From Desulfocapsa sp. (lineage in GTDB: Bacteria; Desulfobacterota; Desulfobulbia; Desulfobulbales; Desulfocapsaceae), in assembly GCA_016765495.1 (NCBI GenBank), contig JAESPV010000023.1:96813-160812 (forward strand): a stretch of 64,000 bases of DNA, given 5' to 3'. The notes below the pieces were generated by a model, which saw only the letters and a program-made list of their open reading frames with translations, ran no database searches and was not told the origin of the DNA. The translations under genes and the position numbers were made by a program. Of the stretch, positions 21,918-31,500 are shown one piece after another; the first letter of the stretch is position 1, and each line of letters begins with the position of its first letter.

Positions 21918-22944
21918 ATTTGTAGTGTTTTTCTTTCCAGACTCCTGCAATCTTTTCCCCACAATCGCAACAGCAGCCATTGACCACTCTGTTTTTCAGG
22001 ATATTGCAACCAAACCTTCTGATCAGTTCTGTTTTACAGGATGGGCAGTAGGTGTTTTCACCACCTTCTCCCTGAATATTTCCCTCATAGACAAAATGTA
22101 ACCCCTCTTCAAGACCGATATCTCTGGCCCTGCGTAGAGTAGTTATCGGGGTGGAATCACGATCTATCATTTTGTAAGTGGGATAAAAGGCGGTCACATG
22201 CCAGGGAATCCCAGGATCGATTTCCTTTACAAACTTTGCGATATCAAGCAGTTCATCAGGTGAATCATTGAGGCCAGGAATGAGCAGTGTGGTCACTTCA
22301 ACCCACACCCCAAGCTCATGCATGAGCCGGACATTGTCAAGTACCGGCTGGAGCCTGGCTTTGCACACCTTTTTGTAGAAATCATCTGTAAATGCTTTGA
22401 TATCGATATTGATGCCATCAAGCACTGAAGACAGGTGGCGGGTAACATCTGGCGCCATATAACCGTTGCTGACAAAGACATTTTTTAGCTGCCGGTCATG
22501 GGCGAGTTTTGCACAGGAGTAGGCAAATTCATAGAAAACTGTTGGTTCCACATAGGTGTAGCTGATGCTTGCGCAATCTGCCTGTACCGCATCCTCAACC
22601 ACTGATTCCGGTGTACGTTCTCTGCCGTTTATTTCTCCGTTATGTTGGTGAGGATATTGGGAAATAGTATAGTTCTGGCAGTGTAGACAGTGAAAGTTAC
22701 ATCCCACTGTGGAGATGGAATAGGAACGACTTCCGGGCAGGAATTGAAAAAGCGGCTTTTTTTCAATGGGATCAGTGTTTTCTGCTACCAGACGACCGTA
22801 TACCAAGCTGTACAGTTTCCCACCTTGGTTTTCCCGTACTCCGCAGATACCACGCTTTCCCATCTTGATATGGCAATAATGGTTACACAGTCTGCAAATT
22901 ACCTCACCCTCTTTACCGGACTGAAAAAACATTGCTTCATGCAT
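21916..22944 (-). CDS. amrS: AmmeMemoRadiSam system radical SAM enzyme
   Basis: A radical-SAM protein related to pyruvate-formate-lyase activases. An N-terminal CRLCNHYCHIKMGKRGICGVR segment resembles a metal-binding region. The CxxxCxxC cluster motif is CNFHCLHCQNY, near residue 75. A long TIM-barrel body follows, with DGINIDIKAF. The C-terminus holds extra Cys pairs (CPSC and CCCDCG), a second possible metal site. The AmmeMemo partners (AMMECR1 and Memo-like proteins) are not in this window, so the gene stands alone here. The ATG at 22944, five bases after GGGTGG, is preferred over GTG 22953. Confidence 0.85.
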   Translation of the reverse strand: MHEAMFFQSGKEGEVICRLCNHYCHIKMGKRGICGVRENQGGKLYSLVYGRLVAENTDPIEKKPLFQFLPGSRSYSISTVGCNFHCLHCQNYTISQYPHQHNGEINGRERTPESVVEDAVQADCASISYTYVEPTVFYEFAYSCAKLAHDRQLKNVFVSNGYMAPDVTRHLSSVLDGINIDIKAFTDDFYKKVCKARLQPVLDNVRLMHELGVWVEVTTLLIPGLNDSPDELLDIAKFVKEIDPGIPWHVTAFYPTYKMIDRDSTPITTLRRARDIGLEEGLHFVYEGNIQGEGGENTYCPSCKTELIRRFGCNILKNRVVNGCCCDCGEKIAGVWKEKHYK

Positions 22945-23098
22945 ATTTTCCACCCTTTATATTGTTTTTCTTGATCTGTTATATGAACGACCTCGTTGTG
23001 TGTATCTTTCGTTAAATTCTTTACCGTCCTGTATCATACACCATAAGACTCCCCGCTAGCAATAAACAAGCGAGGTTAAAAATTTCAGGGGGTACACA

Positions 23099-23176
23099 AT
23101 GGACAAAAGAGAACACGGAAAATGTGACAGGTTATTCAAGGGAAAACACCGTGATCCATACAATATAAAAACTTGA
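23099..23176 (+). CDS. possible 25-aa mini-protein
   Basis: An ATG preceded at five bases by AGGGGGT opens MDKREHGKCDRLFKG and ends ...DPYNIKT, 25 residues, basic, with one Cys. The ribosome site is strong, but length alone cannot prove it is coding. The DPY..K ending is reminiscent of a small zinc-finger family that continues after this point, so it may be a truncated remnant. Confidence 0.25.
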   Translation: MDKREHGKCDRLFKGKHRDPYNIKT

Positions 23177-23241
23177 CACTAAACGGAAAAGCCTTATTTT
23201 TTTTGAGTAAAAGTGTTTCTTTTTACCTTGAACAGTTGATG

Positions 23242-23302
23242 GTGTCGTAACAAATCTCCGTCTGCTTCGTTGTTGCATTTTTTGTTCAATTACGACGTGT
23301 CG
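23242..23302. repeat. REP-like hairpin
   Basis: GTCGTAACAAA (left) pairs with TTTGTT and TTACGAC (right) with a 3-nt bulge, around a pyrimidine-rich centre. It is the sort of short palindromic unit often dispersed in intergenic DNA; no second copy was found in this window. Confidence 0.4.
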
Positions 23303-23462
23303 TTGTACGCTGAAATCAAACAAAAAGTGTGTACCTTACGCATGGAGCTCTTCGGAGTCTAGGCCTACCTGCTTAGCCATCGGATTTCTAACCTTTTTAC
23401 GAGGTTATTAATAATTGGTATTAATGCATTTAACAAACAATTCAAAACAATGGAGATTGATA

Positions 23463-23672
23463 ATGGCAGCACCAAAAGATATGTATCAGTGTCAAGTAAG
23501 TAATTGCGGATATGTTTATGACCCTGATAAGGGTGAACCAAAGACAGATACACCTCCAGGAACCTCTTTTAAAGATCTTCCCAAGGATTGGAAATGTCCG
23601 TATTGTGGATCTTCCCCAAAAACCTTCAGGCCGTTGGCTGGCCCAGGTTCCGTGGTGGTTGAAGGAATTTAA
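23463..23672 (+). CDS. rubredoxin with C-X4-C first motif
   Basis: A 69-aa electron-transfer protein with one Fe(Cys)4 site. The second cysteine pair is the normal CPYCG and the core DPDKGEP...[14 protein letters not shown] is typical rubredoxin. The first pair is [10 protein letters not shown]4-C instead of the usual C-X2-C; this variant is known as rubredoxin-2 in Desulfovibrio desulfuricans. The C-terminus has a short extension. A GGAG ribosome site precedes ATG 23463; an in-frame ATG at 23415 lacks one. Likely role: electron donor to oxygen or superoxide-detoxifying enzymes in an anaerobe. Confidence 0.93.
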   Translation: MAAPKDMYQCQVSNCGYVYDPDKGEPKTDTPPGTSFKDLPKDWKCPYCGSSPKTFRPLAGPGSVVVEGI

Positions 23673-24010
23673 AGTTCATTTTAAACGTATATTGTGGTTT
23701 ATCCGGCTAAAGCGTACTTTTTGCCATTTCCCACTATTGTAGGGTTTCCGCTGTTCAAGTGTGCCTTTTTTGCTGGGGCTGTAGATTTGTACAACCGTTT
23801 TTTTCTCTCTTCCTCTCTTTGAAACAGGGAGGGGAGAGGAACACAGCAAGCATGTGGGGTGGGATAGGTGGCGTTGAGACCATCGGTGGCTGTATCATAG
23901 AAAAGCACGCTTCGGTTGGATGAACCATTATTGTATTCCCTACCAGAGGAATCGTGAGGTAGCCATAAAGGTGTGGGAAGTTTTTTGTACTAATCCATCG
24001 ACCTCCAGTT
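23673..24010. other. 338-bp intergenic region after rubredoxin
   Basis: No plausible gene. It contains a pyrimidine/purine-rich imperfect hairpin (TTCCTCTC ... GAGAGGAA, about 23809-23839) but no convincing terminator T-run on the plus strand. Confidence 0.35.
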
Positions 24011-24925
24011 ATGGTTAAACTTCAGCTTCTTGATCTTGCTCACCGTTCCCTCATAAAAAAATATTTCAGCAGATTCCCGCCTGAAATATCAGAGCATACA
24101 TTCACCAATCTGTTTGCCTGGCGCCGTTCCAGACCAATTTATTTTTCTTTGATAGCAGATAGTCTTCTTCTTTTTATAAATACAGACGATACCAGATATA
24201 ATCAAAAAATTCTCTTTGGTAAGCCGGTTGGGAAGTTATCAACTTCATCAGCTATCGATATTCTGAGAGATGATATCGTGGGAGCAGTGCGTCTTTCTGT
24301 GGATGCAGTGGCCGATCTAAGCACGACTAATTATACTATTCACAGTGATCGGGATAATGCGGATTATGTTTATCGGATTGAAGATCTTTCACTGCTTTCA
24401 GGCCGACATTATGCAAAAAAACGAAATCAGATAACAAAATGCCTCAAACAATATCATTGCGAGTACGAGCCTGTTACAACAGCCCTTGTTCCTCAATGTA
24501 TTGCAATGCAGCAACGTTGGTGTGCTTCACGTTCCTGCACAACTGAACCTGCTCTGTGTAATGAATATGTATCAATTCTCAGTATGTTTGAAAATTTCAA
24601 AGAACTTGATTTGATTGGCGGTGCAATTCGTGTTGATGGAGTAATCCAAGCATTTGCCATTGCAGAGCAACTGAGCCCGGGAGTGGCCGTCTGCCATTTT
24701 GAAAAAGCTTTGCCAGGTATTCAGGGTCTTGGACAATTAATCAATAAATGGTTTGCCTTGCGTGGTTTGAAGGATTTTACGTTTATCAACCGGGAACAAG
24801 ATTTAGGGGTACCGGGTTTACGACAGGCCAAAAAAAGTTACCACCCCCACCACCTGGTTGAAAAATATACTCTTTCTGTTGATTCGGTCTTCGCCAGCCA
24901 CGCTTGTAAGGTGAAAGGGGATTGA
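24011..24925 (+). CDS. DUF2156 protein (phosphatidylglycerol lysyltransferase C-domain-like)
   Basis: A 304-aa protein of the GNAT-like DUF2156 family, related to the aminoacyl-transferase domain of MprF/LysX. The first half holds a strand-helix unit (SEHTFTNLFAWR), and the middle has SGRHYAKKRNQITKCLKQY, typical of the acceptor-binding region. The C-terminal half has the second GNAT repeat with FINREQDLGVPGLRQAKKSY, which is very characteristic. It may transfer an amino acid or acyl group to a lipid or small molecule. No membrane flippase domain is attached, and neighbours give no hint of the substrate. Confidence 0.78.
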   Translation: MVKLQLLDLAHRSLIKKYFSRFPPEISEHTFTNLFAWRRSRPIYFSLIADSLLLFINTDDTRYNQKILFGKPVGKLSTSSAIDILRDDIVGAVRLSVDAVADLSTTNYTIHSDRDNADYVYRIEDLSLLSGRHYAKKRNQITKCLKQYHCEYEPVTTALVPQCIAMQQRWCASRSCTTEPALCNEYVSILSMFENFKELDLIGGAIRVDGVIQAFAIAEQLSPGVAVCHFEKALPGIQGLGQLINKWFALRGLKDFTFINREQDLGVPGLRQAKKSYHPHHLVEKYTLSVDSVFASHACKVKGD

Positions 24926-24946
24926 TTATACTTGTTTTTTTATCGA

Positions 24947-27010
24947 CTATTGAGAGACAAAAATAAAATCTCCCATTTCGTGTCCGGATCGGATCAACCC
25001 TCCATATTGGGGAATTTGCTCCAGCCCGAGCCTTTCGGAGATATAGGCAACTTCCTTGGTGACTTCATCATGGAGTTCCCGTGCTCTAAGAATATCCCGG
25101 TTTGTCTCAAGAATCTTGATCAACGAGCCGGCATAGACGGAGTGATTTCCAATGCCACTGTCCAAAACAGGTTTCAGCCCACCGGAACTCAAAACAACCC
25201 TGGCCTTTTTTTGGGCAAGTTTCTTTATTAACTCATAGCGTTTTTCTATTGATGTCCCGGATTCAAGCAGGGTAAGTGCCGAACGGGTCATAATCCCGGA
25301 ATAACACGTATCGGCGATAACCAATGTCCGCAGGGGGGACATAAGATTTAACTTATCGGTTATCTGGTCAGTACGTATCCACTCCACGGTGGAATCTTTT
25401 GTTGCATCGATGGACATCCAGTAGCCACGGTTGTTTTTGGTGTCCAATTCTCCGTGCCCGGCATAGTAAAGAAGGAAATTATCCTTTTCAGTGAGATTTC
25501 GATGAAATTCTTCAATCGAAAGGAATATTTGTTTGCGATTCTGATTTTCTTTGAGGGTTACTTGAAAACCGTATTGTTTTTCTAATAGTGCAGCAACAGC
25601 ACGGGCATCATTTGCTGCGGTTTTTAGTTTTGGGAGATTATGATAATCATTGTTGCCGATAACCAGGGCGTAAAATTTACCAAAGTCAAAGGAGGCTCTT
25701 ATTTTCTCTGCGGTGGAAGAAGAGGAGGCTGAACCTGCTTTGAGCTGAAAAGAAATTTGGCTTTCTTTGCCGTTGGCATCAACGGCAACAATGTGGATAT
25801 CCGTGTTTTCATGGCGGGAAAGAGGCACCCATGTTTTAAACCTGCCACTGGAATCCCACGATTCAGTTTTTGTGTTAATCCGTAAATCGGATAGTCCGAC
25901 CGGTGCCCATACCCGGCCAATGATTTGCCGTTTCAGGAGTCCTGGTCTTACCATGGCAAGAAGTGGTATTGCACCACGAGTTCCCACGGGTTTTGGATCA
26001 TATATTTCGATTGAAGGCGGTGGCAGGTCGGCCAGCCTTTTTTGGAACCGGTCGGTATCTTGGCGAAAGTTGTCTATTTCAGTCTCTTTGCCGGCGATCT
26101 TTTTCTGCAGGTGAGCAATGTCTTGCTGTCTCTTCTCAAGTTCTATTTCACGTTGCTTGAGTTTTGTTGCAAGGATTTGCAGTTCGCTGCTGTCGGTCTG
26201 GCTCGATTCTTTTCGCTGCTCAAGCTCAGTCTTTGCTACCTGCAGTACCTGCCATTCGCTTGTTATTTTACCAGCCTGTTCGTTGAATTCACGGCGATTT
26301 TTTTCAAGTTCCTGCAGCGTCTGATCCAGTTTGTGCCTGAGTTTCTCTGTCTGTTGTTTTTGGCGCCGTGTTTCATCTCTTAAGCGTTCAAGTTCCTGCC
26401 GCTCCTCGGGACTGAGTGTTCCAGCATCCATGTTCAACACATCTTTCAGCCCTGATGCTTGGCGATACAGGGCAAGTGCCTTAGCTGGATCTTTTGGAAC
26501 CCCGAGGCCATGTTCGTAAAGGTTACCCAGACTTATTTGTGCTCTGGTAAACCCCTGTCTGGCCGCTTTTTGAAACCATTCGGATGCCAAGGCAAAATCA
26601 GGAGGAGTGCCCATCCCCCGCTGATATATCTCGCCAACGTACGTTTGCGCCACTTCGTCCCCTTTTTTGGCCATGGGCAGCCAAACCGACAGGGCGGTGC
26701 TAAGATCACTTCGGTCAAAGGCGACATATTCACCGCCTCGAATCTCGCAATCAAGCTGCGTTGTCTTGACCGGTCGCCGGGCACTGAGATATGTCATTCT
26801 GCCAAGCTTTCTTACCTGGCCCGGCAGAAGACAATCGACGACAATCACATCATCTGCGCTCTGCAGTGCGATTATGGAGGTTGCCGCATTTGTTTGTTGC
26901 AAGTTGCGACTCGGAATAGATTTGTTCTGGCAGTTTACCAAGAAACAGAGCGAGAACAGAATTATCGTTGTTGAGAGAAAAAAATTTGTCCCTTTCATAG
27001 CTCTACGCAT
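24947..27010 (-). CDS. caspase-like (C14) lipoprotein with Sel1 repeats and coiled coil
   Basis: A 687-aa envelope protein. The N-terminal signal ends in LVNC with lipid-acceptor Cys27. Residues ~110-185 are two Sel1-like repeats (GEIYQRGMG, GNLYEHGLG). Residues ~200-330 are a long charged coiled coil, then a short beta-rich linker. The C14 peptidase domain starts near residue 445 (YALVIGNNDYHNLP) with catalytic His519 in YYAGHG and Cys569 in ADTCYSG, so the dyad is intact. Such proteins may act as proteases in regulated cell-envelope processes; target and activator are unknown. It lies downstream of the barrel protein and of a caspase-subtilisin fusion on the same strand. Confidence 0.82.
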   Translation of the reverse strand: MRRAMKGTNFFLSTTIILFSLCFLVNCQNKSIPSRNLQQTNAATSIIALQSADDVIVVDCLLPGQVRKLGRMTYLSARRPVKTTQLDCEIRGGEYVAFDRSDLSTALSVWLPMAKKGDEVAQTYVGEIYQRGMGTPPDFALASEWFQKAARQGFTRAQISLGNLYEHGLGVPKDPAKALALYRQASGLKDVLNMDAGTLSPEERQELERLRDETRRQKQQTEKLRHKLDQTLQELEKNRREFNEQAGKITSEWQVLQVAKTELEQRKESSQTDSSELQILATKLKQREIELEKRQQDIAHLQKKIAGKETEIDNFRQDTDRFQKRLADLPPPSIEIYDPKPVGTRGAIPLLAMVRPGLLKRQIIGRVWAPVGLSDLRINTKTESWDSSGRFKTWVPLSRHENTDIHIVAVDANGKESQISFQLKAGSASSSSTAEKIRASFDFGKFYALVIGNNDYHNLPKLKTAANDARAVAALLEKQYGFQVTLKENQNRKQIFLSIEEFHRNLTEKDNFLLYYAGHGELDTKNNRGYWMSIDATKDSTVEWIRTDQITDKLNLMSPLRTLVIADTCYSGIMTRSALTLLESGTSIEKRYELIKKLAQKKARVVLSSGGLKPVLDSGIGNHSVYAGSLIKILETNRDILRARELHDEVTKEVAYISERLGLEQIPQYGGLIRSGHEMGDFIFVSQ

Positions 27011-27101
27011 ATGCCCCCTAATAATACCAGTTACAAGCGTAATCCGTCAAATGATCACGCCTGTAACGTTTACATGGTTGCTTCAAAGCCCATGTGATGT
27101 C

Positions 27102-28304
27102 TTATAACTCAATGCGAATACCTAGTGTTCCAACATAACTGTCAAGAAACTCATGCCCGACAATGGTGCGAAACTGTGCATAAGGCATCCAGCCGTTGGG
27201 GAGTATTGCAGAGACACCGGCGGCTAATTCAAAGAATTCCCTGTCCGGTTCTTCATCCTGATATTGAAAACTTACTTTGTTGATATCCTGAGCAAAACTA
27301 AAAGATTCCGTCCGCTGATCATCTTCAAACTCATATACCCAGTCACCACTGAATTGGGGGATAAGAACACCAAAGCTCGTACTGAATGCCATGGAACCGG
27401 TAATGCCGAGACGACTCTGCAGTGAGGTTTCATCTGCATCATCGAAAACCAGCTCAATTCCTGTAGAGCCGGTTTCTGTATAGCTATCGAAATCAGTGTT
27501 AATCACATCAAGGCCAAGGCGAGGACCAATGGTAAAGCTGCCTATTGTATAATCGTATCCAGCCATTATTCCGGCGCTGAACTCATCACCGTCATACTCC
27601 CCTTGGGCGGGTCCTTTTACGCTACCATTATCATTTGTAAAAGATGCAATTCGTGTGCGATCGTAATTCTTGGCAGCGTAACCGGCGGTTGCCTGTACAA
27701 AAAGATCTCTCAGGGGAGTAAATGATGCAAAAGCAGTGAATCCGTACGAATCATTGTTGAAATCGCCACCACCTGTAAAGTCACCATCGTGTTTGTCATA
27801 GGTGACGGCCAGTCCGGCCAGAAATGTATCAGTGACTTGATAATCAGCTCCGGCAGTCAAACGGCCAATATCAGAGTCGTAACCATTCTCAAAGTCTGTC
27901 ACGTCACGATCAAGGCTTTCATATTCACCGGAAAAAAAGAGGCTCAGTCCTGGTGCAAATTCCGTAGAAGCTCCGGTTGCATCGACATCCTCTTCCCCTC
28001 TTGCTGTCTTCAGACGCTCTTGAACAATACCGGGTGCTCCCTGTGGGGTGCTGGAACCTCCACCTGCTGAATTGCCCACACCGCTCCCGCCAGTCCCACC
28101 TTCGCAGAGTGTATCAAGCTCGCCGCCTGGTGCAGGAAGTCCTTCGACCTTGAGTCCCTCGCACCTCCCTCCAAGTAGAGACTCTAATTCCTTATCCAGG
28201 GACTGGGCATGTCCAGGCTGGTTACCGGATAATCCGGCCAGAATAACGAAAAATACAGCAACACAACAATTTCGCCGCGACAAGAACAGTAAATCTGGCT
28301 TCAA
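27102..28304 (-). CDS. autotransporter-type outer-membrane beta-barrel protein
   Basis: A signal peptide (hydrophobic VAVFFVILAGLSG, cleavage near AQS) is followed by a ~90-residue Gly/Ser-rich region with two Cys, then about 280 residues of alternating strands ending GTLGIRIEL. The terminal hydrophobic residues and the barrel pattern match autotransporter beta-domains (PF03797-like). No real passenger domain is visible. A TTG at 28304 follows AAGGAGG at six bases and gives a normal signal peptide; an ATG at 28370 with AGGAG also exists and would add 22 residues. Lies between the caspase-like lipoprotein and the caspase-subtilisin fusion, possibly as their surface partner. Confidence 0.75.
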   Translation of the reverse strand: MKPDLLFLSRRNCCVAVFFVILAGLSGNQPGHAQSLDKELESLLGGRCEGLKVEGLPAPGGELDTLCEGGTGGSGVGNSAGGGSSTPQGAPGIVQERLKTARGEEDVDATGASTEFAPGLSLFFSGEYESLDRDVTDFENGYDSDIGRLTAGADYQVTDTFLAGLAVTYDKHDGDFTGGGDFNNDSYGFTAFASFTPLRDLFVQATAGYAAKNYDRTRIASFTNDNGSVKGPAQGEYDGDEFSAGIMAGYDYTIGSFTIGPRLGLDVINTDFDSYTETGSTGIELVFDDADETSLQSRLGITGSMAFSTSFGVLIPQFSGDWVYEFEDDQRTESFSFAQDINKVSFQYQDEEPDREFFELAAGVSAILPNGWMPYAQFRTIVGHEFLDSYVGTLGIRIEL

Positions 28305-28535
28305 TACTTGCCTCCTTACATGTCCTAAATAATTACATCCTGTTTTCCCACCCATCTCTGTTGTTAGCATCACAAATCTCCTTTTTATGTTTTTAGTACC
28401 TTGCAGAATGACTTCTCAGAGTCGAAACGTATCTGTTTTTTTCAAAGGAATTATTCTGATAAGGTACTTATGCTGGCTCACTCACTGTTCACCAACGTTA
28501 AGGGTAATTAATTGATAGTACAAATAAATATGCTT

Positions 28536-31500
28536 TTATTGTAAAGCTGCACGCAGCCGCCTGGAAAGATCCTGTTGCAGCAAAACCTGGCGGGCTCGTT
28601 CAAGTGCCATGTCATCCCCTCTGCCGGCAATGATTTCATCAAATGCATTCATTATCGATTCGTCCATGGCGTAATGATAGGTTATCTCCGCCTCCAAGTA
28701 TGCAGCTGACTCGAGATCACTTCCATCAGGGAGCCGAAAAAGACGGATATAGTCATCTATAATGGTCGTTAGGTCTGTTTTCTCTGGGTAAAGAGAGGAA
28801 AACAGGGGCAGTTCCCTGATATCCCGTTTTTCTATTGCGGCACGAGTAGTCGGAGCCTGGAGGGCGGCTTCCACTATTTTGGCGGCATCAATAATCCCGG
28901 ATCCGTAAAAAGGACTCCAGGAAGATAACTCGGTACAATGGGTTCCGGCAGGATTTTGCCTCGAATCTGTTTGAGGTTTCCAGGCGGTTTCCTGGAGGGT
29001 GCGGCGGAAAGCCTTTGTTATCAAGCCCTGCTGCTGGAGTTCACTGAACAGCGGATTATCCTGATGCCGGGCAATCCACAGAGCCGCAACACCGGCCGTA
29101 TTACCGGTGGCAAATGTCGTGCCCATGCCCATGCCGTTGATATACTCGTGGTTTTTATCAAGCGTTGCCCGCCATATCGATTCACCGGGCGCACTGATAT
29201 CGACGGAAAGACCTCGGGAGGAATGAATCCAGGGACGACAGTGAACATTGGTGGCGGCGACAGCGATGACAGAGCTGAATCGAGCCGGCCAGACAACGGT
29301 GCGCACAAAATTACCGGCAGCAGCGATTATGAGAATACCATTTTCCTCCGCCTTATTTACGGCTTTCCAGAGCGCCCAGCTTGGCGGCCCCCCCATGGCA
29401 ATGGACATCATCTGAGGTTTTACTTCGAGTCGATTTTCAGCCACATCGAAGATCGCCTTTGCAAGACGCTTCATGTTGAAATGAACAACGGAACGATGTA
29501 CCCGGAGTGGAACAAGCTGCGCACCACGTCCCGTGCCGTTTACGCACTTGTCGCCTCCGGCAAGCTGACACCCGGGTGGACTGACAATGACACTACCGCT
29601 GGCAGTTCCGTGGCCGGGGCTATCCAGAGTCTCGGAACTCAAAAGCGGATCAAGGGCATCCCCGTCTTCGTCAAAATAGTCATATCCTGCTTCGGCCAAT
29701 ATCGGCCGCTGGCCGTCTATTTCATTCCACGTTTCAGGGTGGTGCAGGTAACCTGTGTCAATATGGGCGATTAAAACACCTGCAGCCTCGAGTCCTTCCT
29801 TGTTGCCGGTGATGTCCCGGACTTTTTTCCAGGCTTTCTCTGCGTTTATTTGTTTGAGGTGCCACTGGTCATCATTTTCGGCCTCTTCAAGGTGCTCTTT
29901 TCCGCTAATACCTCGTTTATTGATCCCCACGGTTTCGTCCGGGGTTGGTATGTGTACTTCCAGTAACGGTTCAGCCCGAAGTGCACCGGTACGATCTCTA
30001 ATCTGATAGGCATCGTCGAACGAGCGCCCAATGGACAGGGGGGCATCGGTTGAACGTGTCGAACTTGCCGGTGCAACCTCGAAGATCGAACCGTCGCTTG
30101 ATAATGGTGTGATACGATCGCAATCCGTACCGGTTTGCCCCTCAGGGCAGATATTGCGGGAGGAGGCAAGACTCTCACGGACGCTTCCTATCTGCCTTGG
30201 CGAATCAAAATGTACGGCAAATTTTAGTTCCCCGACAACGACCTTATGGATGCGCAGGGAACGCTGCTTCGTAGCCCAACCTTCAAGACCAACCGGACGC
30301 GCACCTCTCAAACGCCCTTGGACCGATGCAGTCAGAAATTGTTCAAGTGGATCCTGCGGTGACAGCGACGGAAGCGATTCGGTGCTGCGTACCTGAGCTT
30401 GCTGAAAGACCAGGGCGTTTATAGGATTGGTAGTTGCAAGGATTTTGAATATATCAGTGACTTCATCCCGGTCTGGCGGTATAAAAACTTCAAACTCCCG
30501 TTCAAATGCCTTACCGGCAACCAGTTTTTCCTGTGCCCCCGGAGGTGGATACAGAACCGTAATACTGCCGTCTGCCGAGAGGTTCAGCAGAGTAATATAC
30601 ACGTCTTTTTGTGAGCTATTCCTCACTCGATACGTCATGTGAGTGCCAGTGGGAACCGCATCCGGCGACAAGACTGTTTCCGGGTCTGTGGAGCGCCGCA
30701 TCGAAAAGTCGACCGACAACCCCGGGCTCGGGTTTTGAATATTCAAAACAGCATACCAGCGTGCCCATTCGTTAACCTGTCGGATGAGGTGCTGAACAGC
30801 ATCTGCATCTCCTACCGCCACTGGCGGTGACACTGTTTCAAGATCACCGCTAGAGAGATAGAGATGTCCTTGTCGTTCACTGACAAAGAGATGGGCTTCT
30901 GTCTCACTTTTGACGAAGCGTATACCGCTGTGCTGGGCCAGGCTTGTTTCAATTTTTTTAAGAATTGCCGAGGAGATTGAATTTTCGAGATAAACGGAAA
31001 ATTTGAAATCATGAAACTGTGCTTGACTGACCAATGCCCGTGAATGAGGCATGATTGTTCCACCACCGATGATTGTTCCTTCGGAATAAAAGGGGTCTGC
31101 CTTGTTTATCTTAATTTCAGCAGAGGGTTGTTCCGAAAAATCTTTAGTTCCCGGCGGGTAGACCTTCAGAATGGCTCCCGCCCGGATTCCAAAAATCTTT
31201 CCAGCCTCGATGATGGCGCCTTCCGGTTCTTTCGGCTCAACCAGGATGTATGGTTGTGCAAGTCCCTGTTTGACGTTGAAGACGAAAGAATCCATCCCGG
31301 TTCCCTCTAGCTGGGGATGCTGTGACGGAAAACGCGACGAGACTTCGCTTTTCACCTCGTCCATGACGTCACGGTAGGTGGCGCTCTCTCCGGCCTGCTT
31401 GAGGGTTTGAGCAAGAAAATAGGTAAGTGCTCCATGGTGCTGGCCGGCAAGCTGTGTTTCGTTTGAGAGTTCGTTGGATCGGGAACCCGATATAAGTACA

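Larger units (their letters stand above)
22954..23462. other. 500-bp intergenic region before rubredoxin
   Basis: Contains a REP-like hairpin (23242-23302) and one tiny ORF with a good ribosome site (23099-23176), both listed separately. The remainder shows no recognised coding or RNA gene. The stretch ending 23400 has a mixed-repeat look (GCATGGAGCTCTTCGGAGTC) that could be part of an intergenic repeat family. Confidence 0.4.
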
